Under the pieces are notes generated by a model. The model ran no database searches. It saw only the letters and a program-made list of their open reading frames with translations, and had not been told where the DNA came from. 64,000 nucleotides of DNA, taken from assembly GCA_900538555.1 (NCBI GenBank), contig UPYI01000013.1, positions 1 through 64,000 on the forward strand, written 5' to 3'. Each line of letters starts with the position of its first letter. Position 1 is the first letter of the stretch. The stretch is from an uncultured Porphyromonadaceae bacterium. Its GTDB lineage: Bacteria; Bacteroidota; Bacteroidia; Bacteroidales; Barnesiellaceae. A program made the position numbers and the translations under genes. Below, piece by piece: positions 36,047 through 45,091 of this stretch.

Positions 36047-36916
36047 ATGCCGATCGGAGAGAGTTATTCCCGCCGAATGGAGAAATTGCGCGATGCGCTC
36101 GACCGGGTGGAATATGTCGTTATCGGAGCCGGTGCGGGACTTTCGGCTGCCGCAGGATTGGAGTATGGCGGTCGTCGTTTTACGGATCATTTCGGCGACT
36201 TTATCCGTCGTTACGGTTTTACCGATCTTTACACCTCGTCGTTCTATCCTTTCAGAACGGAAGAAGAACGGTGGGCATATTGGGCACGCCATATCCGGCT
36301 GAACCGCTATGACGAAGCCGGTACGGAACTATATCGGATGTTGCTGCGGGCGGTAGAACGGAAGGAGTGGTTCGTGATCACCACCAATGTGGACGGGCAG
36401 TTCGAGAAAGCGGGCTTCGATCGGGAACGTATATTTGCCGTACAAGGCGATTATGCCTATCTGCAATGTGCCGAAGCGTGTCATGACCGGCTTTATTACA
36501 ACGAGGCACTCGTATGGGAAATGTCCCGAAAAACCGAAGGCTGCCGTATCCCGTCGTCGCTCGTACCTCATTGTCCCGTATGCGGCGGTGCGATGGAGGT
36601 GAATCTGAGGAAAGACGACAATTTCGTGCAGGATGCGCATTGGTATGAGAGTCACGAGCGTTATCGTACTTTCATGCAAAAGGCGTGCACTCGGAATACG
36701 TTGCTTTTGGAGTTGGGGGTAGGGTATAATACGCCAGCCATTATTCGTTTCCCCTTTGAACAGATGGCTTCGCAAGCGGACAACATTACGTTGGCGCGTA
36801 TCAATCGGGATTATACCGAGACGCAGGCTCCCGTACACACGTTCATTCCGTTCCGTGAGGATATGGACAAGATACTGACCGATATACTGAAACAGACCGG
36901 TATGCACGATAAATAG
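36047..36916 (+). CDS. Class M sirtuin (SirTM), probable protein ADP-ribosyltransferase
   Basis: The 289-residue Rossmann protein has GAGAGLSAAAG (27-37), TTNVDGQF (112-119), and a zinc site of C141, C145, C176 and C179. In ordinary sirtuins the catalytic histidine lies before a glycine; here that pair is Q133-G134 (AVQGDYAYLQC), the change that marks SirTM enzymes, which transfer ADP-ribose rather than deacetylate. The start at 36047 is one base after the macrodomain stop; ATGs at 36008 and 35996 would overlap it. A terminator follows. No lipoate ligase or GcvH-like carrier gene is next to it. Confidence 0.9.
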   Translation: MPIGESYSRRMEKLRDALDRVEYVVIGAGAGLSAAAGLEYGGRRFTDHFGDFIRRYGFTDLYTSSFYPFRTEEERWAYWARHIRLNRYDEAGTELYRMLLRAVERKEWFVITTNVDGQFEKAGFDRERIFAVQGDYAYLQCAEACHDRLYYNEALVWEMSRKTEGCRIPSSLVPHCPVCGGAMEVNLRKDDNFVQDAHWYESHERYRTFMQKACTRNTLLLELGVGYNTPAIIRFPFEQMASQADNITLARINRDYTETQAPVHTFIPFREDMDKILTDILKQTGMHDK

Positions 36917-36963
36917 ACCTCCCGGCGTAGCGTCCTGTTCGGATGCCTGCCGAGAGGTCTATT
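36912..36963 (+). terminator. Terminator of the macrodomain-sirtuin operon
   Basis: AATAGACCTC at 36912-36921 pairs with GAGGTCTATT at 36954-36963, with inner pairs CGGC/GCCG. The stem starts inside the sirtuin stop codon. Confidence 0.75.
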
Positions 36964-37012
36964 GGTCAGCTGGTCGTAACTTTCTCCGGCAAAATCAAGT
37001 GCGTGTTTCTTT

Positions 37013-39562
37013 TTATTTGAACAACGCTTCGATGCAGATGATCTGATAATCGTAGAAATTGCGTGTCGTATTGTCTTTTGCCACGGTACGTGCCTGTTTG
37101 TACAGATTCAACACTTTTTTCAAGGCGGCGGTCATCAACGGTTGTATTTCGTTGTCGGGCAATGATCGCGGCAGCGTGATACGGGTGAAAGAGTAGTCGT
37201 TATGGTCGGCATCGTGTGCATGCAGGAAACAAGCCGGCATACATCCGGCATCGAAACTATCGGGTTCGAAGTCGGTCAGTGAATGCGGTTTTGCCGGGCT
37301 GTTTGTCTGTTTTTCCAATTGACTGTACCTGATCATCAGCGTAATGGCGGCAGATTGCATGTCGCGTTCTACGGCATCGAGCGGGCGCTGTTCGTAGCTG
37401 GCTTTGAATATACCGGCAATGGCATCGTTCATGTAGCTGTCGAGCGTATAATTTGTCCGGGGATCCAGTTCTCCGCCTTCCCGTACCCGATACAGAATAT
37501 CGTTGCTGAGGATCAGTCCCGGTATCCGGGTGTGTATTTTCGAAGCGTACGATACCGGTAGGTCGAGCCGTTGCAGCATATCCTTCGGCGTAAGCCACGA
37601 GCGATAACTGCGGGCTTGTTTCAGAAGCCAGTTCATGGCTTTGCGCTGGGTGGCTTTGTCTACATACGAGTAGGGTACGCCGTTGTCGCCTTGCCGCATT
37701 TCGTTGTAGACGATACCGCCCAGATACGGGGCAATGTGGTTCATGTGCCGTGTATATTGGTTGAGCAGGGCGGTGTAAGTCGTTTGCAGATCGGAAATCG
37801 GTTTTCCTTTCTCACTCATCCACTGTTCCATATTTTTGGCAATGATTTTGAGATTGGCTATCGCATAGTCGCCCGACCGGAAATGGTCGTCGCCCAAATC
37901 TTCCACCTGGTCGGTGGGATCGAGGGTGAGCGGATATTGTTGCGCCCCGAAGCGATACATCGGGTCGTCGGCACGGGCAGTGATCCATTGGTCCAGTGTG
38001 GGAAGTTCGGCTTCGGGCGAGTCGGCGTTTTCGATCAACCGGTATGCCCATTCGATGGCATAGATGTCGTAGACGCCCAATTGTGGCGGGGTGAGACGTA
38101 CCCCTTTTTCGAAGTCGCCCGGTTGAGCCACATAGTTGTTGCGGGCGTAGTCCATGATACTCGGCGTCGTGCCGTAGGTTTGGGTGAACGACGGGCTGCG
38201 CAACGAGTCTACCGGAAAGGCATAGCTGGCACCCATGTTATGCATCAGCCCCAGCGTGTGTCCGATTTCGTGTGCGGCGACATAACGCAGCGATTCGCGC
38301 ATCACATCGTCGTCGAACGTGTTTTTGCGTACCCGGCTATCGACCGCCGCCGTCTGGCTGAACCGCCAGTTGTGTACTAACGAGACGACATTGTGATACC
38401 AGATTACGTCGGCATTGAGAATCTCTCCGCTCCGCGGATCGACATAACTCGGACCCATGGCATTGGCAATCGGCGAGGTGGCGTATTTCACGCAACTGTA
38501 CCGCAGATCGTCGGGGTTGAAATCGGGATTGTCGTTCGGGTAGTCTTTGGCGATGACGGCATTTTTGAACCCGGCACTTTCGAATGCCACGTTCCAGTCT
38601 TCGATACCTTGCCGTACGGCAGATCTCCATTTTTCGGGGAATGCACTGTCTACATAGAATACGATCGGTTTCGCCGGTTCTACCAGTTCGCCGCGGAAGT
38701 ATGCTTCCCGGTCTTCGGGTTTAGGTTCGAGACGCCACCGGTGCAACAAGGCGGTCTGTTCGATCTTGTCCGACTGGCTGGTGTAGATCTGTTGTTTGTG
38801 AGAGAAGAAGCCGACGCGGCGGTCGTATAAGCGAGCCTGCATGGGCTTCTCGGGCAACAGTACGATCGAACGGTGCATGGTTATGGTGCGGTTCTCGAAT
38901 CCGAGTACGGAGGTGATTTCCGTATTCTGCGGAAAACTTTTCACATTCGAGATGAAAGCGGTGATGATCGATCCGGCTCCTTTCTCTTTTTCTTTTTTTG
39001 CGGAGGACGACGGAACGGGTTCGATCGGCTTCTGTTTCGATTTGAAGAAGTTTCCCATGTCGATCAATGATTTGCCGTTTTCCGACGCTTCGATTTTGAA
39101 GGCTTGTATGATCGGGTCGTTGAAGTTGCGTGCGAAAGAGGCGGCTATCGGGTCGTCGGGCGATACGGTGTTCTGGTATTGTACCCGGTGCATGAACACC
39201 GATTGTTCGTTTTTGCTGAACCGGATCATGACCGGGGTCGTGATCATTTGTCCGGCTACTGCCGATGTCGGATCGGATGTTTCCGCCATGCGGTTGGATA
39301 ACAGGAAAGTGCGGCTCATCAGCGAGTCGGGAATTTCGACCAGCAGCTTTTCGGCTTTGCCGCTCTTCTTCCAATAAAGAGTGAACATGCCGGGGTGTGC
39401 CTCAGCTCCTTTTATTGCCTTTTCGTAGGCACTCTCTTTTTTCTCCTGCACCTGTTCGGTCTTGTCGGATTTGCGTTTCTTCGGTTTCTTTTTGGCATCG
39501 GCATCGAACGGATAGAACATCAGTCCGGCGCAAAGCAATAATGCGATATGAACCTTTTTCAT
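37013..39562 (-). CDS. Secreted zinc-dependent metalloprotease (DUF5117/DUF5118, M10-like)
   Basis: The 849-residue protein starts with a signal peptide (MKKVHIALLLCAGLMFYPFDADA), then a Lys-rich stretch. A DUF5118-like segment (about residues 45-95) and a DUF5117-like segment (about 110-300) follow. The catalytic domain is of the metzincin type, with HEIGHTLGLMHNMG at about residues 430-443: three histidines for zinc, the Glu as base. Members are secreted or periplasmic proteases common in gut Bacteroidota. The start is the ATG directly before the signal peptide. A weak -7 box (CATCTTTG on the minus strand) ends near 39600. Confidence 0.9.
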   Translation of the reverse strand: MKKVHIALLLCAGLMFYPFDADAKKKPKKRKSDKTEQVQEKKESAYEKAIKGAEAHPGMFTLYWKKSGKAEKLLVEIPDSLMSRTFLLSNRMAETSDPTSAVAGQMITTPVMIRFSKNEQSVFMHRVQYQNTVSPDDPIAASFARNFNDPIIQAFKIEASENGKSLIDMGNFFKSKQKPIEPVPSSSAKKEKEKGAGSIITAFISNVKSFPQNTEITSVLGFENRTITMHRSIVLLPEKPMQARLYDRRVGFFSHKQQIYTSQSDKIEQTALLHRWRLEPKPEDREAYFRGELVEPAKPIVFYVDSAFPEKWRSAVRQGIEDWNVAFESAGFKNAVIAKDYPNDNPDFNPDDLRYSCVKYATSPIANAMGPSYVDPRSGEILNADVIWYHNVVSLVHNWRFSQTAAVDSRVRKNTFDDDVMRESLRYVAAHEIGHTLGLMHNMGASYAFPVDSLRSPSFTQTYGTTPSIMDYARNNYVAQPGDFEKGVRLTPPQLGVYDIYAIEWAYRLIENADSPEAELPTLDQWITARADDPMYRFGAQQYPLTLDPTDQVEDLGDDHFRSGDYAIANLKIIAKNMEQWMSEKGKPISDLQTTYTALLNQYTRHMNHIAPYLGGIVYNEMRQGDNGVPYSYVDKATQRKAMNWLLKQARSYRSWLTPKDMLQRLDLPVSYASKIHTRIPGLILSNDILYRVREGGELDPRTNYTLDSYMNDAIAGIFKASYEQRPLDAVERDMQSAAITLMIRYSQLEKQTNSPAKPHSLTDFEPDSFDAGCMPACFLHAHDADHNDYSFTRITLPRSLPDNEIQPLMTAALKKVLNLYKQARTVAKDNTTRNFYDYQIICIEALFK

Positions 39563-39912
39563 GTGTCGATTCTTTTTTATACGTTAGAAGTATATAATAC
39601 AAAGATGCGAAAAAGAATTACAGATGAAAAACGTATAGTGATAAAATTTCTTGTAAGGAATGAAATAGTAATTTATATATCTGATAAATACGTTATTATC
39701 GGTAAGATTGCTGCTGATAATATGATTAGTAATAAATTCGTTAGTAACAAAGTCGTTACATGGTATCGCCTCTCGTTAGAGCAAACTTTTGGTTTTCGTC
39801 GCTGTTTTTTTGTGGCTCCTATGCCGGTAAACCGGAAAGTAAACCCTATCTTTGTAAGGAAAGACAGTCGTTTTTCCCTTTGTCGCGTATGTAAATTCGA
39901 GATGTTTGATTG
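39563..39912. other. Divergent intergenic region, AT-rich
   Basis: 350 bases without a gene lie between the metalloprotease and the histidine kinase. The -7 box TATCTTTG at 39847-39854 (+ strand) fits the kinase gene. A run of AT-rich sequence (39600-39780) with repeated GTAATA/AGTAATA words has no recognisable structure. Confidence 0.5.
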
Positions 39913-42363
39913 ATGCAGAAGTACAGCCGTTCCATATCGTATAAAGTCGTGTCGGGATATATCCTCCTGACCGTCGTATTGTTGCTCTCTTTCGGAGCGA
40001 TCTATCACGAAATTACCTTGCTGACGAACAGCCGTACCGAAGAACGGCAGATGGAAGAGAAGCGACGTTCGTTGTCGCAGGCAATATCTTGTCTTTATCG
40101 GGTGGAGAGTATCTCCCAGACTCTTAACGGGGCGGATGTGCCGGTGAACCGTTATTCCGATTACCGGCAGTCCATGTCGGCGGCACTGGCGGCACTCGAT
40201 ACGCTTCGTCCGTTTTCGGGCGATTCGGTTCAGCTTTTGCGGATCGACAGCGTGGAGATGCTGTTGAAACGGAAAGACGCGAATATGCGACGGCTGTTGC
40301 GCAGCACGGCGGCTATCCGGCAGGAACGTCAGCAGATGGTTTCGGAAATGATGTCGAGGCAGGATTCGTTGATCTGGTTGCAGCAACAGCAATACCGGTT
40401 GGCGGCTCATAGCGATTCGTTGTTGGATGCCGATGTGAAGAAGGGTTTCTTTGCCCGGCTTTCGAAAGCTTTTTCGCGGAAAGAGAAACACCGGGAGGAG
40501 TTGGATAGTCTGCGTCAGGTCTCCGAACAATATTGGTCGTATGGCGATTCGATTGCCGAGACGCTGAGGGGGCTCGAACAGGCGTATTCGTCGCAGGTCG
40601 TTTCGTCGCAAAATCAGATGAATGCACGGATGCAGGCTTTGCGGAATGTGAATGCGGAATTGAATGCGCAGATCAATACGTTGATGTATGATTTCGAACG
40701 GGAATGGCTGGCGGTTTCGGAACGGGAACGGATGGAGAATTGGGCGATTCGCGACAAGGCTGCTTATACGATTCTGTTCGTGGCGTGTCTGGGTACATTG
40801 CTGGCTGTATTTTTCGGCGGAATCGCATGGCGCGATTTGCAACGCAATAACCGCTACCGGAAAGAATTGGAAGAGGCGAACCGCAAAGCGGCGGAACTGT
40901 TGGCTCTGCGTGAAAAACTGATGCTGACGATTACGCACGATTTTAAAGCCCCGCTCTCGTCGATTATCGGTTATACCGAACTGCTTTCGCGGTTGCTTAC
41001 CGACGATCGGCAGCGGCTTTATCTGCGCAATGTCAGGGCTTCGTCCGACCATTTGCTCGGTTTGGTGAGCCAACTGTTGGATTACTATCGCCTCGATGCC
41101 GGAAAGATGGAGGTGAATCGGGTGACATTCAATCCGTGTACGCTGTTCGAGGAGGTGGCGGCTACTTTCGAGCCGATCGCTTCGAAAAAGGATTTGAAAC
41201 TGATATATCGGAAAGAAACTTTGTTGGACCGCAGTTTTATCGGCGATCCGTTGCGTATCAAGCAGATTGCTTACAACTTGCTTTCGAATGCCGTGAAATT
41301 TACCGCGAAGGGATCGGTAACCTTACGTCTTTTCCGGGAAACGGATTGTCTCTGTTTTTCGGTTGCCGATACGGGGTGTGGCATAGCGGCGGCAGACAAA
41401 GAGGCTATATTCAAGGAGTTTACCCGATTGCCGGGGGCGCAGGGCACGGACGGTTTCGGATTGGGGCTGACGATCACCCGGCAACTGGTAGAGTTGTTGC
41501 AGGGGGCGATCGAGGTGCGCAGCAGTGAAGGCGAAGGATCGGAGTTTATCGTGCGGCTGCCGTTAGAAGAGGCGTCGGGCGATATATCCCATACCGCGCT
41601 TTTCACCGAGAAGAAACGTTGCTTGCTGTTGGACGATGATCGTTTGCAACTGGATATGTTTGTCGGGCAACTGGCTCAATTGGGATTGGAGGCGGTTTGC
41701 TGCCAGCGGGCGGAAGAGGTGGAACAACGTTTGACATACGGTAAGTTCGACATTCTGTTTACCGATTTGCAAATGCCCGAGATGGATGGCATAACATTGC
41801 TGACGCGGTTGAGAAACAGTGAATCGGAGGTTTGCCGCACGATTCCCGTGGTGGCGGTATCGGCACGGAGCGAGATTACGCGGTCGGATATGCGGAAGAA
41901 AGGTTTTGCGGCGGTTTTGCGGAAACCGTTTTCGAGTATGGATTTGGCAACTGTGTTGAGAGAGGTATTGACCGTGGGGGTACAACCGGCATCGCAGACG
42001 CATGCCGGGAAACCGCATGTGGGCGGATATGATTTCGGGGCTTTGACTTCGTTTGCCGGCGACGACGAGGCTGCATCGCAGGCGATATTGGGTACGTTCG
42101 GAAATGAAACCAAACGGCAGATGGGCAGCCTGCAACGGGCTTTGCAGGAAAAAGATGCCGGTGTCATCGCTTCGGTGGCGCATCGCTGGCTGCCGTTGTT
42201 TACCATGATAAAGGCGGAGAATGCGCTGCCGGCATTGTCGCGTCTGGAACAATATAAACAGCAGGAATGGGCAGACGAACTGGATTCGCTGACCGCCGTC
42301 GTATTGGACGAAGCCAAGCGGGTGCTGGCTGAATTGGAAAAGAAAAACAAGAAAGCAGGATAG
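39913..42363 (+). CDS. Hybrid sensor histidine kinase (HisKA-HATPase-REC-Hpt)
   Basis: The 816-residue protein has transmembrane helices at about residues 14-34 and 285-308. These enclose a long, helix-rich extracytoplasmic region without a recognised sensor domain. The HisKA phospho-acceptor is H342 (TITHDFKAPLSS). The ATPase has NAVKFTAKG (N box), DTGCGI (G1) and GFGLGL (G2). A receiver domain has the phospho-aspartate D618 (FTDLQMPEMDG), and a C-terminal Hpt domain has H757 (VAHRWLPLF). This allows a His-Asp-His relay to the response regulator that starts four bases after the stop. The start is the ATG at 39913, not the TTG before it. Confidence 0.93.
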   Translation: MQKYSRSISYKVVSGYILLTVVLLLSFGAIYHEITLLTNSRTEERQMEEKRRSLSQAISCLYRVESISQTLNGADVPVNRYSDYRQSMSAALAALDTLRPFSGDSVQLLRIDSVEMLLKRKDANMRRLLRSTAAIRQERQQMVSEMMSRQDSLIWLQQQQYRLAAHSDSLLDADVKKGFFARLSKAFSRKEKHREELDSLRQVSEQYWSYGDSIAETLRGLEQAYSSQVVSSQNQMNARMQALRNVNAELNAQINTLMYDFEREWLAVSERERMENWAIRDKAAYTILFVACLGTLLAVFFGGIAWRDLQRNNRYRKELEEANRKAAELLALREKLMLTITHDFKAPLSSIIGYTELLSRLLTDDRQRLYLRNVRASSDHLLGLVSQLLDYYRLDAGKMEVNRVTFNPCTLFEEVAATFEPIASKKDLKLIYRKETLLDRSFIGDPLRIKQIAYNLLSNAVKFTAKGSVTLRLFRETDCLCFSVADTGCGIAAADKEAIFKEFTRLPGAQGTDGFGLGLTITRQLVELLQGAIEVRSSEGEGSEFIVRLPLEEASGDISHTALFTEKKRCLLLDDDRLQLDMFVGQLAQLGLEAVCCQRAEEVEQRLTYGKFDILFTDLQMPEMDGITLLTRLRNSESEVCRTIPVVAVSARSEITRSDMRKKGFAAVLRKPFSSMDLATVLREVLTVGVQPASQTHAGKPHVGGYDFGALTSFAGDDEAASQAILGTFGNETKRQMGSLQRALQEKDAGVIASVAHRWLPLFTMIKAENALPALSRLEQYKQQEWADELDSLTAVVLDEAKRVLAELEKKNKKAG

Positions 42364-42366
42364 TGT

Positions 42367-43695
42367 ATGAAACGGATATTGATCGTAGAGGATGATGTTA
42401 CGTTTGCCGTCATGATGAAGACGTGGCTTGCCCGAAAAGGATTTCAGGTAGAGCAGGCAACGAGTGTAGGAGAGGCGGAGAAACAGATTCCGAAACTGTT
42501 GCCCGATTTGATTCTGAGCGATTTGCGTTTGCCGGATAAGGAGGGTATCGAGTTGTTGGTGTGGATGAGGCAACAGGACGTAGAGATACCGTTGATCGTA
42601 ATGACCGGATATGCCGATATCGAAACGGCGGTGCAGTCGATCAAGCTGGGTGCACAGGATTATGTATCGAAGCCGATCAATCCCGATTTGCTTTATCAGA
42701 AGATCGAACGGGCATTGGCTTTGCCGGACGAACGGAAAGAGAAGCCGGTACGGACGCAGGAGAAAAAGGAGGTTCCGGGTGCTGCGTTTCTGGAAGGAGA
42801 AAGCGAGGTGTCGAAAAAACTGTACAACTATGTGCAGTTGGTGGCGCCTACCGATATGTCGGTATTGATTACGGGCGATAGCGGTACCGGGAAAGAGTAT
42901 GTGGCGCATCGTATCCATGCGTTGAGCCGTCGGGCTTCCGCTCCGTTTGTGGCGATAGACTGCGGCACGATTCCACGCGAGTTGGCGGCATCCGAATTCT
43001 TCGGGCATAAGAAGGGCTCGTTTACCGGAGCATTGTCGGATAAGACCGGCGCTTTTGTCGAGGCGAACGGCGGTACGATATTTCTCGATGAGATCGGGAA
43101 TTTGAGCTATGAAGTGCAGGTGCAGTTGTTGCGGGTTTTGCAGGAACGGAAAGTGAAACCGATCGGCAGCAATACGGAAGTGGCGATCGATGTGCGGTTG
43201 GTGGCGGCAACAAATGAAGACTTGCCGTCGGCGATTGCGCGTGGCGACTTCCGGGGCGATTTGTATCATCGTATCAACGAGTTTTCGATTGCCATGCCCC
43301 GGTTGTGCGAACGGCAGGGGGATGTGCGGCTTTTTGCCGATTTCTTTTTGGACAGAGCCAACCGGGAGTTGGGCAAGCAGGTGGTCGGGTTCGACGAAGA
43401 GGCATTGCACCAGATTGCCCGTTACGATTGGCCCGGCAATTTGCGGGAGATGAAGAATACGATTCGGAAAGCCGTGCTGCTGACCGTGGGCGATTACATA
43501 TCGGCACGGGAGTTGGATCTGAAAATATCCGATAAACCCGTAACGGCGATGCCGTTGCACGATGAAGCAGATGAGCGTGCCCGTATAGCGGATGCCCTCC
43601 GCCGCACCGGCAACAATAAAAGCAAGGCGGCGGAACTGCTGCGTATCGATCGTAAAACCTTATACAACAAACTGAAATATTACCATATGGAGTGA
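42367..43695 (+). CDS. Sigma-54-dependent response regulator (NtrC family)
   Basis: The 442-residue activator has a receiver domain (about residues 1-120, phospho-acceptor D52 in LILSDLRLPD). An AAA+ domain follows, with Walker A GDSGTGKE (170-177), the sigma-54 contact loop GSFTGA (217-222), Walker B GGTIFLDEIGN and the arginine segment RGDLYHRI. A Fis-type HTH closes the protein (NNKSKAAELLRIDRKTLYNKLKYY). The usual loop is GAFTGA; here A is replaced by S. It forms a two-gene operon with the hybrid kinase. It implies an RpoN in this organism, although no -24/-12 promoter was found in the window. Confidence 0.95.
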   Translation: MKRILIVEDDVTFAVMMKTWLARKGFQVEQATSVGEAEKQIPKLLPDLILSDLRLPDKEGIELLVWMRQQDVEIPLIVMTGYADIETAVQSIKLGAQDYVSKPINPDLLYQKIERALALPDERKEKPVRTQEKKEVPGAAFLEGESEVSKKLYNYVQLVAPTDMSVLITGDSGTGKEYVAHRIHALSRRASAPFVAIDCGTIPRELAASEFFGHKKGSFTGALSDKTGAFVEANGGTIFLDEIGNLSYEVQVQLLRVLQERKVKPIGSNTEVAIDVRLVAATNEDLPSAIARGDFRGDLYHRINEFSIAMPRLCERQGDVRLFADFFLDRANRELGKQVVGFDEEALHQIARYDWPGNLREMKNTIRKAVLLTVGDYISARELDLKISDKPVTAMPLHDEADERARIADALRRTGNNKSKAAELLRIDRKTLYNKLKYYHME

Positions 43696-43836
43696 TCGCG
43701 ACGCGATCGGTTCTGAAAAGAAATATATATAGGTTGATAAGTACCGGGTGCGGCATGTATATTAAAAAATATGTTGCCGGATTGCTTTTCTGACATGGCT
43801 TTGTAGATAAATATATCGGATAAAGATCGGGTTTTA

Positions 43837-43867
43837 TTTGCTGTTTAGAAAAAAGACTTTATTTTTG
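43837..43867 (+). promoter_or_regulatory. Promoter of the membrane AraC gene
   Basis: TTTG at 43837-43840, 19-base spacer, TATTTTTG at 43860-43867, 26 bases before the ATG. Confidence 0.7.
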
Positions 43868-43892
43868 TGCCGAATATCATAGCAGAAGGTTC

Positions 43893-44975
43893 ATGTCACT
43901 TTTTGTAGAACATTTGACTTATTTTTGCAACGGTGCTGTTTGGATTTATTTTGTAGTGATGGCGGCTTATTTTTTCCGTCACCGGCAGGATAGTACACTG
44001 AAAAAAGCCTTGGGGTATGTCTTGTTTTTCTGGGCTATGATGCTGTTGTCGGATATTGCCTATATGCATCCGGCAGTGAAAGGTTCCGATTTCCTGTATA
44101 CATTGAAAATGTCGATCGATATGTGGGTAGTACCTACGTGCGCATTTTACGCTATGGCGTTGTTGCGACCGAAGAGCTTGACGCCCCGTAAAGTCGTATT
44201 TCATTTCGTCCCGTTCATTTTGTTGTCGGTATGGTTTGCCTGTTCGGGCGAACGTTATGTTTTTATTGCCACCATTGTGTGGGCGATTGTTTACAGCGGA
44301 TGGATATTTGTCTATTTAGTTGTCGGTATTACAAAGTATAACAAGGCTTTACGTGATAATTATTCCAATCTGGATTATGTGAATGTGCGTTGGCTGAAAA
44401 TTGCTACATCGCTCTTGATCTTCTGTTTATTCTGTTGGGTATATGTTTGTTTCCATATTTCTTTCCTGACTGACATTTTTTATTATCTAATAATAATATT
44501 ACTGTGGTCGGTCATCGGTTTTTATTCGCTTCATCAACAGATACCCGACTCTTTCGAACCGGGAGCGGAAGTGGAAGCGGATGCCGTGCAGGATGCAAAA
44601 CCCAATTTTACATTTGTTCCGAGGTTGCGCCAACTGTTGTTCGAAGAGGAGATTTACCGGAATCCGAAACTGACTATGTCCGATCTGGTCACTCTTTTGG
44701 GAACGAACCGTACTTATCTGAGCGTATATCTGAATTCTACGTTGGGAGTTAGTTTCTTCGACTTTATCAATGCTTACCGTTTGCGCTATGCCATGGGGTT
44801 GCTGTTAGATCCGGAATGCCGCTTCACGCAGGAGGAGATCGCCGAGCAGGCGGGGTTCAATTCTCTTTCTACATTCCGTCGGGCGTTTAACCGTCAATAC
44901 AAATGTTCTCCGACCGAATACAAGAAAAAGAACGAGATGGTATCGGAATGGCCGTTTTTTGATCGCATGAATTGA
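43893..44975 (+). CDS. Membrane-embedded AraC family regulator
   Basis: The 360-residue protein has about six transmembrane helices in its first 215 residues (for example GAVWIYFVVMAAYFF, ALGYVLFFWAMMLLSDIAYM and LLIFCLFCWVYVCFHI). A cytoplasmic AraC-type double helix-turn-helix lies at about residues 250-350 (SDLVTLLGTNRTYLSVYLN ... IAEQAGFNSLSTFRRAF). This architecture is frequent in Bacteroidota, and the signal is unknown. It has its own promoter. It is placed between the sigma-54 regulator and the secreted nuclease, which it may control (inference from position only). Confidence 0.9.
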   Translation: MSLFVEHLTYFCNGAVWIYFVVMAAYFFRHRQDSTLKKALGYVLFFWAMMLLSDIAYMHPAVKGSDFLYTLKMSIDMWVVPTCAFYAMALLRPKSLTPRKVVFHFVPFILLSVWFACSGERYVFIATIVWAIVYSGWIFVYLVVGITKYNKALRDNYSNLDYVNVRWLKIATSLLIFCLFCWVYVCFHISFLTDIFYYLIIILLWSVIGFYSLHQQIPDSFEPGAEVEADAVQDAKPNFTFVPRLRQLLFEEEIYRNPKLTMSDLVTLLGTNRTYLSVYLNSTLGVSFFDFINAYRLRYAMGLLLDPECRFTQEEIAEQAGFNSLSTFRRAFNRQYKCSPTEYKKKNEMVSEWPFFDRMN

Positions 44976-45068
44976 TTTTCTGTGCCGGTGGATCAATCTG
45001 ACAGACACTATTTTATCCATTGAACTGAATTTTGTCGGAATGATGTTCCGTTGTCGTCGGATTTGGCG

Positions 45069-45076
45069 TATCTTCG
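45069..45076 (+). promoter_or_regulatory. Possible -7 box of the secreted nuclease gene
   Basis: TATCTTCG, one base off consensus, 15 bases before the ATG at 45092. A TTTG lies only a few bases upstream, so the promoter is incomplete by eye. Confidence 0.35.
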
Positions 45077-45091
45077 TTTAAAAAAAAGGAT

